A stretch of DNA of 64,000 nucleotides from Mycolicibacterium alvei (GCF_010727325.1 NZ_AP022565.1:2914001-2978000); one strand, 5' to 3'; shown: positions 1-10,243, numbered from the stretch's first letter. The notes: generated from the letters alone by a model not told the origin. Translations and numbers: made by a program.

Positions 1-444
1 ATCCTGTTGTGCGCCATCGGTTTCGCGATCAGCCAATTCGTCCGCGACGTCCCGGTGGCGCAAACCACCCCGTCGTGGCAGCCGTACGTGGACGCCGCCG
101 AGACGTTCGCGCTGCATACCGTCACCGTCAGCGCAGACACCGTCGACACCGATCTCGCGATGATCATGGACGGAGCCACCGACGAGTTCCGCGCCGATCT
201 GCAGAACCAGGCCCCCCAGATCAAGAAGAAGGCCACGGACCTGGGTGTGATGACCGACGGGACCGTCACCGGAGCCGGCATCGAATCGTTGTTCTCCGAC
301 GAGGCCGTCGTACTCGTCACCGTCGACACCAAGGTCACCGTCACGACCAACCGGGTCGGAGTGGTTTCGCTGCAGAGGGTCAGGGTCACCGTCGCGCACG
401 TCGACGGCAGTTACAAGGCCTCGAAGCTGGAGTTCGTGAACTGA
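1..444 (+). CDS. Mce-associated membrane protein (5' end outside window)
   Basis: The frame is open from the first base, so the start lies upstream; 147 residues are visible. The first residues are hydrophobic and look like the end of a single membrane helix. An extracytoplasmic domain of about 125 residues follows. Its layout, a helical stretch (DLAMIMDGATDEFRADL) then beta strands ending in SKLEFVN, is that of Mce-associated (Mas) proteins, which sit behind mce lipid-import operons and are thought to support the Mce transporter. The end SKLEFV closely matches SKVEFV in the gene at 61399-62058. The stop overlaps the start of the next gene by one base, so the two are translated as a pair. The TTG at base 7 is in frame but would cut the membrane helix. 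Confidence 0.8.
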   Translation: MLLCAIGFAISQFVRDVPVAQTTPSWQPYVDAAETFALHTVTVSADTVDTDLAMIMDGATDEFRADLQNQAPQIKKKATDLGVMTDGTVTGAGIESLFSDEAVVLVTVDTKVTVTTNRVGVVSLQRVRVTVAHVDGSYKASKLEFVN

Positions 445-932
445 TGGGCACAGGCACGCGAGGCTGGACGCTGTCGGTCGTCGCCGTCGTCGTGGGGATC
501 GTCGTCGCGGCCGGGCTCGGGTTCTGGCAATTGTCGGTCAAGAGCGCGCCGGCGCCGGTGCCGATCTCCGACGACGGCCAGGCGCGCGAACAGGTCACCG
601 AATTCGTGGCGACCAATGTGGTCAAAATGCTGAGCTTCACCCCGACGATCAGCCGGGGTGAGATCGATGCGGTGACCGAGGTGCTGACCGGCTCCGCCGT
701 CGAGGATTACCGGAAGCAGATCCGCGCGAAGCCCGCCGACGTCACCCAGAAGGCGACGGTCCGCAACACCGGAGTGGAGTCGTTGACCGCCGATGACGCC
801 AAGGTGATGGCGTTCGTCGACCAGCGTTCCGAGACCGCCGTCGGTCCGTCGACCAAGGACGCGTTGGCCTACCGGGTCAGCCTGACCCGCGTCGACGGCG
901 CCTGGCGGATCTCGGAACTCGAACAGCTCTAG
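444..932 (+). CDS. Mce-associated membrane protein
   Basis: This 162-residue protein has one N-terminal membrane segment (about residues 9-28, ending GLGFWQL). An extracytoplasmic domain with the Mas-type pattern follows: a helix around AREQVTEFVATNVV, then strands ending WRISELEQL. Its ATG is the last base of the upstream stop codon (TGATG), so translational coupling is likely. It is a diverged paralogue of the gene in front. Two Mas genes in a row usually follow mceF in mycobacterial mce operons; that operon would lie upstream of the window. The family role (stabilising or assisting Mce complexes) is inferred from family knowledge. Confidence 0.8.
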   Translation: MGTGTRGWTLSVVAVVVGIVVAAGLGFWQLSVKSAPAPVPISDDGQAREQVTEFVATNVVKMLSFTPTISRGEIDAVTEVLTGSAVEDYRKQIRAKPADVTQKATVRNTGVESLTADDAKVMAFVDQRSETAVGPSTKDALAYRVSLTRVDGAWRISELEQL

Positions 933-935
933 GGA

Positions 936-1322
936 CTACTGCGCCGCCGCCCCGTGGAACACCGCTTCGACGTTGTTTCCGTCGGGATCGCGAACGAACG
1001 CACCGAAGTAGCCCGGGTGGTATTCGGGCCACAGGCGTGGCGCGTGCAGCGACTCGGCACCCAAGCTCAGGGCCGCGTCGTAGAACGCCTGCACGGCCTC
1101 GGTATCGGCCGCATGAAACGCGACGTGGATTTCCCGATTGGGCCCGCCGGCGTCGCCGGCACTGGCGTCGGCGATCCAGAAGTCGGGCTTACCTTCACTG
1201 CCGTAACCGATGGCGACCTGGTAGTCCAATTGCCGGCGGTAGCCGAGTACGCCCAGCACAGTGTCGTAGAACTCCTTCGATTTGGCCCAGTCCGTGCAGT
1301 TGATTCCAAAGTGATCGATCAC
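936..1322 (-). CDS. VOC/glyoxalase superfamily protein
   Basis: The product is 128 residues, the usual size of a single VOC (vicinal oxygen chelate) protein. It opens IDHFGINCTDW with the conserved early His, has the helix KEFYDTVLGVLGY and a central IHVAFHA strand, and ends GNNVEAVFHG with the conserved metal-ligand Glu. These are the expected beta-alpha-beta-beta-beta modules with His/Glu ligands. The GTG at 1322 was chosen because it puts the first beta strand at residue 2; the much longer frame upstream is antisense shadow of the amidohydrolase. The substrate cannot be read from sequence. It converges on the Mas gene with 3 bases between stops. Confidence 0.85.
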   Translation of the reverse strand: MIDHFGINCTDWAKSKEFYDTVLGVLGYRRQLDYQVAIGYGSEGKPDFWIADASAGDAGGPNREIHVAFHAADTEAVQAFYDAALSLGAESLHAPRLWPEYHPGYFGAFVRDPDGNNVEAVFHGAAAQ

Positions 1323-1397
1323 CGGTCGATCGTCGCATTCGGCACCGACACGTTGGCGCCTGTTCCCCGAACGGCTGTGGCGTCGTACGTTGGTTAG

Positions 1398-3131
1398 GTG
1401 ACCTACGACTTGTGTATCCGCGGCGGCACCATCGTCGACGGCCTGGGCGGTGAACCCTACGTGGGCGACGTCGCCGTGCGCGACGGCGTCATCGCCCAGA
1501 TCGGTTCTGTCGCCGGGACCGCCGAGCGCGAGATCGATGCCACCGGGCTGTTGGTCACCCCCGGTTTCGTCGACCTGCACACGCACTACGACGGTCAGGC
1601 GATCTGGTCGGAACGGCTCAACCCCTCGTCGGCACACGGGGTCACCACGGCCGTGATGGGCAACTGCGGCGTCGGATTCGCGCCCTGCCGCGCGGGAGAT
1701 CACGACGTTCTCGTGGACGTGATGGCCGGCGTGGAGGACATCCCCGGGGTGGTCATGGTCGACGGTCTGCCGTGGACCTGGGAGACATTCCCCGAGTTCC
1801 TCGACGCGTTGGCGGCCAGACAGCTCGATATCGACGTGGCGGCGTTCCTGCCGCACTCGCCGCTGCGGGTTTACGTGATGGGACAGCGCGGCATCGATCG
1901 AGAGCCCGCGAACACCGAAGACCTGGCGCTGATGCGCAAGCTGGCCGCCGAGGCCGTGCAGTGCGGCGCACTGGGATTCGCCTCGTCGCGGCTGACCATT
2001 CACAAGACCGAGAGCGGGCGGCCCATCCCAAGCTATGACGCCGGCTACGCCGAGATCGAGGCGATCGCCCGGGGCGTCGACGACGCCGGAGGCGGCCTGA
2101 TCCAGTTCGTGCCGGACCTGGTCGCAGGCGACTATGAACCGGCGCTGCAGACGGTATTCGACGTGGCCGCCGACGTCGGGTTGCCGGTGACGTTCACGCT
2201 GGCGATCGGCAACGCCGGCCCGGCGTTCTTCGAGGACGCCCTGCGCATGGTCGAAAAGGCCAATGACAATGCCGGCGCCGACGGTCCACAGATCACCGCC
2301 CAGATCTTCCCGCGCCCGATCGGGCTCGTGCTCGGCCTCGAATTGTCGGGCAACCCGTTCGTCCTCTACCCCAGCTACCGGGAGATCGCCCACCTACCGC
2401 TCGCCGACCGGGTGGCCGAGATGCGTAAACCCGAAGTCCGCCAACGGATTCTGACCGATTCCTCGGCCAGTGACGGACATCCGCTGATGTTCGCCGTGCA
2501 GGCCTGGGACTACATGTACCCGCTGGACGAGCAGCCCGACTACGAGCCCGACCCGTCGAATTCCATCGGGGCGCGGGCCCGGGCCCGCGACGTCGACCCC
2601 CTCGAGGAGGCCTATGACCGGCTGCTCGACGACGACGGGCACGCCATGTTGCTGGTCACGCTGGCCAACTTCCGCGACAACTCACTCGACACCGTCGCCG
2701 AGTTGCTCCGGCGCGACGACGTGGTGCTCGGCCTGGGTGACGGCGGCGCGCATTACGGCATGATCTGCGACGCCAGCTTCCCCACCTACCTGCTGACGCA
2801 CTGGGTCCGCGACCGGAGCGAGGGCACGCTGAGCGTCGCCGCTGCCGTCCGCGAACTGACCTCGGTGCCGGCCAGAGTCTCCGGACTGTCCGACCGCGGT
2901 CGCATTGCGGTGGGCTACAAGGCCGATCTCAACGTCATCGACCATGCGGCGCTGCGATTGCACCGGCCGATCGTCTCCTACGATCTGCCCGGTGGCGGAC
3001 GCCGCCTCGACCAGACCGCGGACGGCTACGTCGCGACGGTCGTCTCCGGTGAGATCATCGCCGAGAACGGGGTGCCGACCGACGCCCGGCCTGGCCGGCT
3101 CGTGCGCGGACGCCGATCTGCACCTGCGTAA
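1398..3131 (+). CDS. N-acyl-D-amino-acid deacylase family amidohydrolase
   Basis: This 577-residue amidohydrolase starts at GTG 1398. The N-terminal beta sandwich carries DLCIRGGTIVDG. The first metal motif HTHYD is at residues 61-65, followed by GNCG with Cys90. A Cys ligand in place of the usual carboxylated Lys is typical of D-aminoacylases. The late motif LGLGDGGAHYG supplies the catalytic Asp region, and the C-terminal sandwich has IAVGYKADLNVID. The family hydrolyses N-acyl D-amino acids or related ring amides and is cytoplasmic. Divergent from the VOC gene with about 75 bases between starts. The exact substrate is unknown; dihydropyrimidinase-like activity is less likely because of the Cys motif. 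Confidence 0.88.
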   Translation: MTYDLCIRGGTIVDGLGGEPYVGDVAVRDGVIAQIGSVAGTAEREIDATGLLVTPGFVDLHTHYDGQAIWSERLNPSSAHGVTTAVMGNCGVGFAPCRAGDHDVLVDVMAGVEDIPGVVMVDGLPWTWETFPEFLDALAARQLDIDVAAFLPHSPLRVYVMGQRGIDREPANTEDLALMRKLAAEAVQCGALGFASSRLTIHKTESGRPIPSYDAGYAEIEAIARGVDDAGGGLIQFVPDLVAGDYEPALQTVFDVAADVGLPVTFTLAIGNAGPAFFEDALRMVEKANDNAGADGPQITAQIFPRPIGLVLGLELSGNPFVLYPSYREIAHLPLADRVAEMRKPEVRQRILTDSSASDGHPLMFAVQAWDYMYPLDEQPDYEPDPSNSIGARARARDVDPLEEAYDRLLDDDGHAMLLVTLANFRDNSLDTVAELLRRDDVVLGLGDGGAHYGMICDASFPTYLLTHWVRDRSEGTLSVAAAVRELTSVPARVSGLSDRGRIAVGYKADLNVIDHAALRLHRPIVSYDLPGGGRRLDQTADGYVATVVSGEIIAENGVPTDARPGRLVRGRRSAPA

Positions 3132-3134
3132 GGG

Positions 3135-4505
3135 TCACTCGCGTAGCGGAAGCGCGACGCCCGCCACCATGAGCACGACGTCGTCGCATTCCGCGGCGAC
3201 CCGCATGTTCAGCACCCCCAGCAGATCGCGAAAGAGCCGCCCGGAGGCCGTATCCGGCACGACACCGCTGCCCACCTCGTTGCTCACCGCCACCACCGGG
3301 ACCGCACACTGCCGCCACACCGCTACCAACTCGTCGATGTCGGCGTCCACGGGCGCCAGACGTCCGCCGTCCCAGCAACCGTGACGATCCATCCGTGCCG
3401 CCAACCAGGTGCCCAGGCAGTCCACCAGGACCGGCAACTCCGCACTGCGCAAATATGCTGCAATATCGGATGTTTCGACCGTCTGCCATTCCGGCGGCCG
3501 ACGCGACCGGTGCCGTTCAACACGTCGATCCCATTCCGGATCGCCGTCCCGCGGGCCGCCGGCGGCCAGATACACGACCCGTTCCTGCCCGGCGAGCATC
3601 CGTTCGGCGCGCACCGATTTCCCCGAGCGCACGCCGCCGAGGATCAGGGTGCGCGCAGGCGTCGTCGGCGTCGACGGCGCTGACGCTCGGCGAGCACCCA
3701 GCCGCACCACCTCGCCGTCCCGACCGGCTCGCGCACCGTAATCGCCCAGCACCCGGGCCAGTTCGGGGCCCGGAGGGTTGAAATGGCTCAGATGCACGGC
3801 GATGACATCGGTATGTTCCCGGACCGCACCGGATTCCCGCAGCCGGGCCAGTGTGCGCGCAAACGAGGGCAGGTCGTGGTGGTCGGTGCCGTGCTCGGTG
3901 CGGTTTCCGAACGTCTCCTCCAGGAACACCGCGTCGAACCCGGCGCCGGCGATGGCCGACTGCGTCTCGTCGGATAGCGGGCCGGTGTCGGTGGCCCACA
4001 GAAGTCTTGTCCCCGAGCGGGATACGTCGTACAGGACGGCGTCGTCGACGAGCCCGTCGGAATGCGCGGCGGCCACCACGCGCACCGTGTAGTCGCCACC
4101 GGGTGCCGGCAGGGTCAGCTGATCCCCCGGAAGTGCGGGGCGAAATCGGATCGGGTCATCGGGCCCGACCCAGTCGCGACACTGGTCCAGCGCGCCGGGT
4201 GGACCCACGATGTCGAGCGGTTCGGTCCGCCCCGCCCAGTGCCGCATCACCAGCGCTGCGGGTCCGACGTGGTCGAAATGGCCGTGGGTCAACAGGATGT
4301 GCCGCACGGCGGCCAGGCTCCGTCCCCCGCGCAGCGCCGCCCGGGGCGCTTCGGGACCACAGTCGATCAACACGGTGTCGTCGACGAGGGCAGCGGTCTG
4401 TCCGCGAATCTCTCCGGCCGCCAGCGCCCACCGACACGACCGGCATCCGCAGAACGGGCTGGGCCAGCCGTCGGCACTGCCGGTGCCCAACAACATCACG
4501 TCCAT
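3135..4505 (-). CDS. cobU: Fusion of PhnP-like metallo-beta-lactamase domain and CobU
   Basis: The 456 residues hold two enzymes. Residues 1 to about 272 are a metallo-beta-lactamase fold: LLGTGSADG, a CGCRSC cluster (19-24) like the structural zinc site of PhnP phosphodiesterases, HGHFDH (74-79), H148, D173 and H241. Residues 286-456 are adenosylcobinamide kinase/guanylyltransferase: P-loop GGVRSGKS (290-297), VYLAAGG, and RHRSRRP with H332 matching the guanylylated His of CobU. CobU activates the aminopropanol arm of cobinamide during B12 nucleotide-loop assembly. The MBL half may cut a phosphoester in the same pathway, but that is inference. It overlaps the upstream ATPase gene by 10 bases, as last gene of the corrinoid operon. 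CobU alone is normally about 175-185 residues. Confidence 0.88.
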   Translation of the reverse strand: MDVMLLGTGSADGWPSPFCGCRSCRWALAAGEIRGQTAALVDDTVLIDCGPEAPRAALRGGRSLAAVRHILLTHGHFDHVGPAALVMRHWAGRTEPLDIVGPPGALDQCRDWVGPDDPIRFRPALPGDQLTLPAPGGDYTVRVVAAAHSDGLVDDAVLYDVSRSGTRLLWATDTGPLSDETQSAIAGAGFDAVFLEETFGNRTEHGTDHHDLPSFARTLARLRESGAVREHTDVIAVHLSHFNPPGPELARVLGDYGARAGRDGEVVRLGARRASAPSTPTTPARTLILGGVRSGKSVRAERMLAGQERVVYLAAGGPRDGDPEWDRRVERHRSRRPPEWQTVETSDIAAYLRSAELPVLVDCLGTWLAARMDRHGCWDGGRLAPVDADIDELVAVWRQCAVPVVAVSNEVGSGVVPDTASGRLFRDLLGVLNMRVAAECDDVVLMVAGVALPLRE

Positions 4506-5296
4506 CGACGCGCCCTGTCCCGAACCGGTAGTACGGCAACTCCTCCGCCACGTTCGACCACCTCGACACGAGCCTGGTAGACCTCCGCGATCCGTTGTGC
4601 GGTAAGCACTTCGGCGGGAGTGCCGTCAGCGACCACCCGCCCGGCGGCCAGCATCACCATCCGTTCGGCATACTGGCCGGCCAGCGTCAGGTCGTGCATC
4701 GCGGCGATCACGGTGATGCCGTCGGCCACCCGCAGAGCGTCAACCAGTTCGAGGACCTGTTGTTGGTGACCGACATCCAGCGCGCTGGTGGGCTCGTCGA
4801 GCATCAGCACCGACGGTTGCTGCGCCAGCGCCCGGGCGAGCACCACCCGTTGCAGTTCACCGCCGGACAGCTCGGTGGCCGGACGGGCCGCGATATCCCG
4901 CAGGTCGAGGCGCTCGATGACCCCGGCCACCACGTCGCGGTCGACGGCCGACGAGGCACCGAACCGAGAAGTGTGCGGCGTGCGGCCGAGGTCGATCAGC
5001 TCGGTCACGCTCACCCCTTCGGGCACGATCGGGCGCTGCGGCATCAACGCCACCGCGGCGGCAATCTGCCTGCGCCGCACCGCCAACGGATCCAGGCCGG
5101 TGACCCGCACCCTCCCGGACACCTTGGCATCCGGCACGAGTCCGGCCAAAACATGGAGCAGCGTGGTCTTGCCCGCCCCGTTGGGTCCGACCACACTGAC
5201 CCATTCACCGGCAGACACCGTCAGGTTCACCGCGTCGAGCACCGTCGCCTCCCGCCGAACGACGGTCAGGTCTGCGCACGTCACCGCACCGGTCAC
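4496..5296 (-). CDS. ABC transporter ATP-binding protein, BtuD/FecE type
   Basis: The 266-residue ATPase has Walker A GPNGAGKT (37-44), a Q-loop at MPQ (85-87), the signature LSGGE (143-147), Walker B LMLDEP (164-169) and a switch His in AAMHDLTLAGQ. The spacing and the D-loop SALD are those of the BtuD/FhuC/FecE class that powers siderophore and cobalamin importers. It overlaps the permease by 4 bases upstream and the cobU fusion by 10 bases downstream, so it belongs to one operon with both. The CobU partner makes a corrinoid substrate more likely than iron chelates. No symbol is given because the substrate is not proven. Confidence 0.88.
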   Translation of the reverse strand: MTGAVTCADLTVVRREATVLDAVNLTVSAGEWVSVVGPNGAGKTTLLHVLAGLVPDAKVSGRVRVTGLDPLAVRRRQIAAAVALMPQRPIVPEGVSVTELIDLGRTPHTSRFGASSAVDRDVVAGVIERLDLRDIAARPATELSGGELQRVVLARALAQQPSVLMLDEPTSALDVGHQQQVLELVDALRVADGITVIAAMHDLTLAGQYAERMVMLAAGRVVADGTPAEVLTAQRIAEVYQARVEVVERGGGVAVLPVRDRARRWT

Positions 5297-6321
5297 GTCA
5301 GCCTCCCACCGTGGCGCAGCACCACGAGAAAGAAGGGCGCACCGATAGCTGCCGTCACCACACCGATCGGCAACTCGGCCGGGGCCAGCACCCAGCGCGC
5401 CAGCACGTCGGCCAGCATCAGGAATGCGGCGCCGAACAGCACCGACAACGGCAGCAGCAACCGGTGGCCGGGTCCGGCCAGCAGTCGGACCGCGTGCGGC
5501 ACCACGATGCCGACGAACCCGATCAGCCCGCTGACGCTGACCACCGCGGCGGTGCCCAGGGTCGCGACGGCCACCAGTAGCAGGCGCACCCGTCCCGGGT
5601 CGACTCCGAGGCTGGCGGCCTCGATGTCACCGACGGCCATCACATCGAGGACCCGGCCGAACAGCACGATCACGGCGATCGTCGCCACCACGTAGGGCAG
5701 CACGACACCCACCTCGGTCCAGCCATTTGTGCTCAGCCGGCCGAGCAGCCAGCTGTAGACCTGGCGCATCGAGTCGTCGTAACGCTGCTGCAGGAAGGTC
5801 TGTCCGGCGTTGGCGAAGGCGGCCACCGCGACCCCGGCCAGGATGATGACCACTTCGGTGCGGCCCCCGCCCACGCCGCGGCCCAGCAGGTAGGTGGCGG
5901 TGACTGCCAGGATGCCGCCGGCGAACGCGGCCATGGGGACCGCGAAAGCAGTTGCGGCCAGGCCGAATACGATCATCGCAGTTGCACCGAGTCCCGCACC
6001 ACTGGAGACGCCGAGCAGATAGGGATCGGCCAGTGGGTTGCGAAACACCCCTTGGTACGCGGCGCCGGCGATGGCCAGGGTGCCGCCGACGAGGGCGCCG
6101 AGCACCACCCGCGGTAGCCGGATCTGCCAGAGCACCGCGTGTTGGGCCGCCGTCAGCCCGTGGTCGACGTCGATGCCCGGCAATCCGTCGGCCAGTGCGA
6201 GCAGAATCCCGCGGGCCGGCAATCCGGCCGGTCCGACGAAGATCGCGAGCAACGCCGCGCCGAGCACACCGGCCACGGCCGCGGCCATCACCAAGGCGCG
6301 GCGGCGGTCACCGAGGGGCAT
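5293..6321 (-). CDS. FecCD/BtuC-family ABC permease
   Basis: The product is 342 residues with nine to ten membrane helices. It shows the FecCD-family motif LPRVVLGALVGGTLAIAGA and NPLADPYLLGVSSGAGLGA. Late motifs are GLIGFVGIVVPH and the C-terminal ELPIGVVTAAIGAPFF, all diagnostic of vitamin B12/iron-siderophore importers. The ATG at 6321 was chosen over the longer frame (to 6504) because residues upstream of it are Arg/Trp-rich shadow and overlap the binding-protein gene. With this start the overlap is 14 bases. It forms the membrane channel between the lipoprotein (6308-7186) and the ATPase (4496-5296). Confidence 0.88.
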   Translation of the reverse strand: MPLGDRRRALVMAAAVAGVLGAALLAIFVGPAGLPARGILLALADGLPGIDVDHGLTAAQHAVLWQIRLPRVVLGALVGGTLAIAGAAYQGVFRNPLADPYLLGVSSGAGLGATAMIVFGLAATAFAVPMAAFAGGILAVTATYLLGRGVGGGRTEVVIILAGVAVAAFANAGQTFLQQRYDDSMRQVYSWLLGRLSTNGWTEVGVVLPYVVATIAVIVLFGRVLDVMAVGDIEAASLGVDPGRVRLLLVAVATLGTAAVVSVSGLIGFVGIVVPHAVRLLAGPGHRLLLPLSVLFGAAFLMLADVLARWVLAPAELPIGVVTAAIGAPFFLVVLRHGGRLT

Positions 6322-7186
6322 GGCCCGCCTGCACCTCGGAGACCACAGCAGCGATCCTCTCCACCATGTCGACGATGCGCGGGCCCCACCGGCTGGCCAC
6401 GTCGGCATCCAACTCGTAGATGTGACCGTTTCGCACGGCCGGTACATCCGCCCACCCGGCACGGTCCACGACCGACGCCGCGCCGACACCACAGCACTGC
6501 GCATCTGCCAGGAAGATCAGGTCCGGGTCCGCGGTGACGATGAACTCCTCGGACAGCTCCGGATACGGCTCGCCGCCCGCGGCATCGGCGATGTTGACCA
6601 GGCCGAACAGGCTGTAGAGCCGGCCGACGAAGGACGTCCCGGCGGCGCTGAACAACGCCGGGTCCAGTTCGTGGTAGTAGCTCAGGTGAGTTTGGGGGGT
6701 GCTCTCGACGGTCGTCCTGATCTGCCGGCGCATCTGCGAAACCGACTCGGCGGCGTCGGCGACGTGACCGGTCGCCGCGCCGATCTGCTCGATCTGGGCA
6801 TAGGCGCCGTCGAGCGTCCCGGGAGCGGGCAGCGTCAGTAACTCGATGCCGGCCGCCTGCAGGCCCGAGACGAGGTAGCCGGGGGCGTCCGCAGTGATGA
6901 CCAGATCGGGCTGGAACCGCACGATGGCCTCGATGTTAGGCGTGTAACCGGACAGATCGGCCTGCGTCGGCACATCGTCTGGATGGTTCGACTGCCCGTC
7001 GACGGCGACCACTTGGGCGCCGGCGCCGATGGCCCACAGAATCTCGGTCGCCGAGGGACTGAGTGAGACGATGCGCTGCGGTGCGGTCTCGCGGCCGGCG
7101 TGGGGCGCCGGAGCGGGTCCGCACGCGGCGAGCACGAGCACGAGCACCGCCGACAACCACGCCGACCGGCGGCGCCCAATTCTCAC
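6308..7186 (-). CDS. BtuF-like substrate-binding lipoprotein
   Basis: This is a 292-residue class III periplasmic binding protein. The GTG at 7186 was chosen because AAGGA lies 8 bases upstream and it gives a clean signal: RIGRRRSAWLSAVLVLV then lipobox LAAC with the lipidated Cys at 22. The mature part opens PQRIVSLSPSATEILWAIGAG and continues VAVDGQSNHPDDV, the pattern of cobalamin-binding BtuF proteins. A long linking helix sits in the middle. It is the first gene of the operon ending in cobU. The 118 bases to the divergent gene are too short for a cobalamin riboswitch, and none was recognised. Iron-siderophore binding is the main alternative. Confidence 0.85.
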   Translation of the reverse strand: MRIGRRRSAWLSAVLVLVLAACGPAPAPHAGRETAPQRIVSLSPSATEILWAIGAGAQVVAVDGQSNHPDDVPTQADLSGYTPNIEAIVRFQPDLVITADAPGYLVSGLQAAGIELLTLPAPGTLDGAYAQIEQIGAATGHVADAAESVSQMRRQIRTTVESTPQTHLSYYHELDPALFSAAGTSFVGRLYSLFGLVNIADAAGGEPYPELSEEFIVTADPDLIFLADAQCCGVGAASVVDRAGWADVPAVRNGHIYELDADVASRWGPRIVDMVERIAAVVSEVQAGHAPR

Positions 7187-7304
7187 CAGAACCAGTCCTT
7201 CGTCCGGCGTCGTCACCGGTATCGGTGAGCCTAGTCGAGCGGTATGTGCACACCCGTCTGACAGGTCGGGCACCCGGCGTCCTCAACCGGCCTATTCTCA
7301 CGTA

Positions 7305-7685
7305 ATGAGCGTGAAAGTGGATCTCAACCAGCTGGCCGACAAGCTGGCGGACTACACGTTCGCCTACCTCGTCACGGTCGACGACAACTACCACGCGCAC
7401 ACCGTCGCGGTAGAGCCACACCTGGTCGACGGCGTCATCCACGTCGGCGCGGTCGGCGGGCACACCCGAAGAAACCTCGCCTCACACGAGAGCGCCACCC
7501 TGGTCTGTCCGCCGAACAATCCCGGCGGCTATTCACTGATCGTCGACGGACGAGGCCAGGCCGGTGCGACCGAGGACGAGGCACATCAGATCGTGCCCAG
7601 CCGCGCGGTGCTGCATCGCAGGGCGGCCAAGCCCGGCCCGCCCGGTCAGTGCGACAGCGATTGCATCGTCTTGTCGGAGAACTGA
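7305..7685 (+). CDS. Pyridoxamine 5'-phosphate oxidase-like FMN-binding protein
   Basis: This 126-residue protein has the split-barrel fold of the PNPOx-like family: an N-terminal helix (LADKLADYTFAYLVTV), strands HAHTVAVEPHLVDGVIHVG, the phosphate-contacting region HTRRNLASHESATLVCPP, and a dimer strand YSLIVDGRGQA. Such small proteins bind FMN, F420 or heme and reduce or bind small ligands. The C-terminal CDSDC pair is unusual and could be a metal or disulfide site. It is divergent from the BtuF-like gene. The substrate is unknown. Confidence 0.75.
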   Translation: MSVKVDLNQLADKLADYTFAYLVTVDDNYHAHTVAVEPHLVDGVIHVGAVGGHTRRNLASHESATLVCPPNNPGGYSLIVDGRGQAGATEDEAHQIVPSRAVLHRRAAKPGPPGQCDSDCIVLSEN

Positions 7686-7705
7686 CACCGTGACTATCTG
7701 TGCCG

Positions 7706-7758
7706 AGTGGCCAGTTACGTCACGCGTCTGGCGGCCAAGCGTGCAACAACTGGCCACT
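7706..7758. terminator. Inverted repeat between convergent genes, probable bidirectional terminator
   Basis: Arms at 7706-7725 and 7739-7758 pair at 16 of 20 positions (AGTGGCCAGTT plus CACGC on each arm) around a 13-base loop. It lies between a plus-strand gene ending at 7685 and a minus-strand gene ending at 7776. No U-tract is seen, as is common for mycobacterial terminators. Confidence 0.6.
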
Positions 7759-7775
7759 GGACATGACGATGCCGC

Positions 7776-8447
7776 TCACTCACGGTCGGTCCCGCTGGCG
7801 TTGGAATCCTCCAGCAGCCGCTTGAGAACGTCGCCCGGGTCACCTTGTCCCGGATTCAACTCGTGGGTGGCCGCACCGCCGGATTCGGTTGCGATGCGGT
7901 CCGCGCCGACGGTGTCCGGCGTTGGCTGGCCTTCGCCACCACCCGAACCCTGACCGCTCTGGCCGGCACTGCCCTGGCCACCTTGGCCGCTTTGGTTCTG
8001 GCCACCCTGGCCACCCTGGCTACTTTGGTCCTGGCTGCCCTGCCCACCTTGGCCGCCCTGCTCACCTTGGCCCTCGTCGCTCCGGTCACCACCGCCGCCG
8101 CCACCGCCGCCGCCACCCTCCGACGGCGGCGGGTCCTTCAACTTGTCCTGGAGGCGCTGCTCGGTTTCGTTGAGGTGCTTGCGGCGCTCCTCATCGGGCT
8201 CGGTGGTCGTATCGAAGCAGCCGCCGGGCGCCTCCTGCGTCACCTTCAGTGCCTCGATCCACAACGGTTTCGCCTGGTGCCGGAGCTGGTCGGCGTTCTT
8301 GAGATCGCCGAGGGCCTCCAGCACCACCTCGAGATTGATTCGCACCGGACAAGATCGCTCCTGGCTGACCAGCGACAGCGACTTCTTGAACTCCGACTCG
8401 GCGTCGGCCAGTTTCCCTTCCAGCACGTAGCGGTCGTCGTCGGCCAC
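7776..8447 (-). CDS. TPR protein with Gly/Gln-rich linker, probably 5'-truncated (BatC-like)
   Basis: From the GTG at 8447 the frame codes 223 residues. Residues 1 to about 75 are helical and TPR-like (LEGKLADAESEFKKSLSLV, LEVVLEALGDLKNADQL). A charged helix (EERRKHLNETEQRLQDKL), a run of ten Gly, and about 60 residues of GQ/GGQ repeats follow. The end GDVLKRLLEDS resembles the tail of BatC-like TPR proteins that work with MoxR and VWA partners. There is no signal peptide or membrane helix, no Shine-Dalgarno sequence, and the start sits 14 bases from the groEL terminator. I read it as the surviving 3' part of a longer gene; it may not be expressed. Confidence 0.55.
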   Translation of the reverse strand: MADDDRYVLEGKLADAESEFKKSLSLVSQERSCPVRINLEVVLEALGDLKNADQLRHQAKPLWIEALKVTQEAPGGCFDTTTEPDEERRKHLNETEQRLQDKLKDPPPSEGGGGGGGGGGDRSDEGQGEQGGQGGQGSQDQSSQGGQGGQNQSGQGGQGSAGQSGQGSGGGEGQPTPDTVGADRIATESGGAATHELNPGQGDPGDVLKRLLEDSNASGTDRE

Positions 8448-8460
8448 CGGACATGAAAAA

Positions 8461-8486
8461 GCCCGGCCCCGCGAACGGGACCGGGC
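8461..8486 (-). terminator. groEL2 rho-independent terminator
   Basis: Arms 8461-8471 and 8476-8486 form a GC-rich stem (GCCCGG/CCGGGC plus CCCG/CGGG) around a 4-base loop. On the minus strand it is followed by a run of five T. It lies 17 bases past the groEL2 stop. Confidence 0.9.
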
Positions 8487-8502
8487 CTCTTCAGGCGACT
8501 TC

Positions 8503-10176
<1,674 letters not shown>

Positions 10177-10243
10177 TCAGTGCCCGCGACGGACGACCAG
10201 GGTGTGCTCCCGCAGGTGCGGCCCCGGTCTCACCGTCCCGACC

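Noticed and set aside
7187..7304. Cobalamin riboswitch before the BtuF-like gene
   Set aside because: Only 118 bases separate it from the divergent gene and no B12-box sequence is visible.
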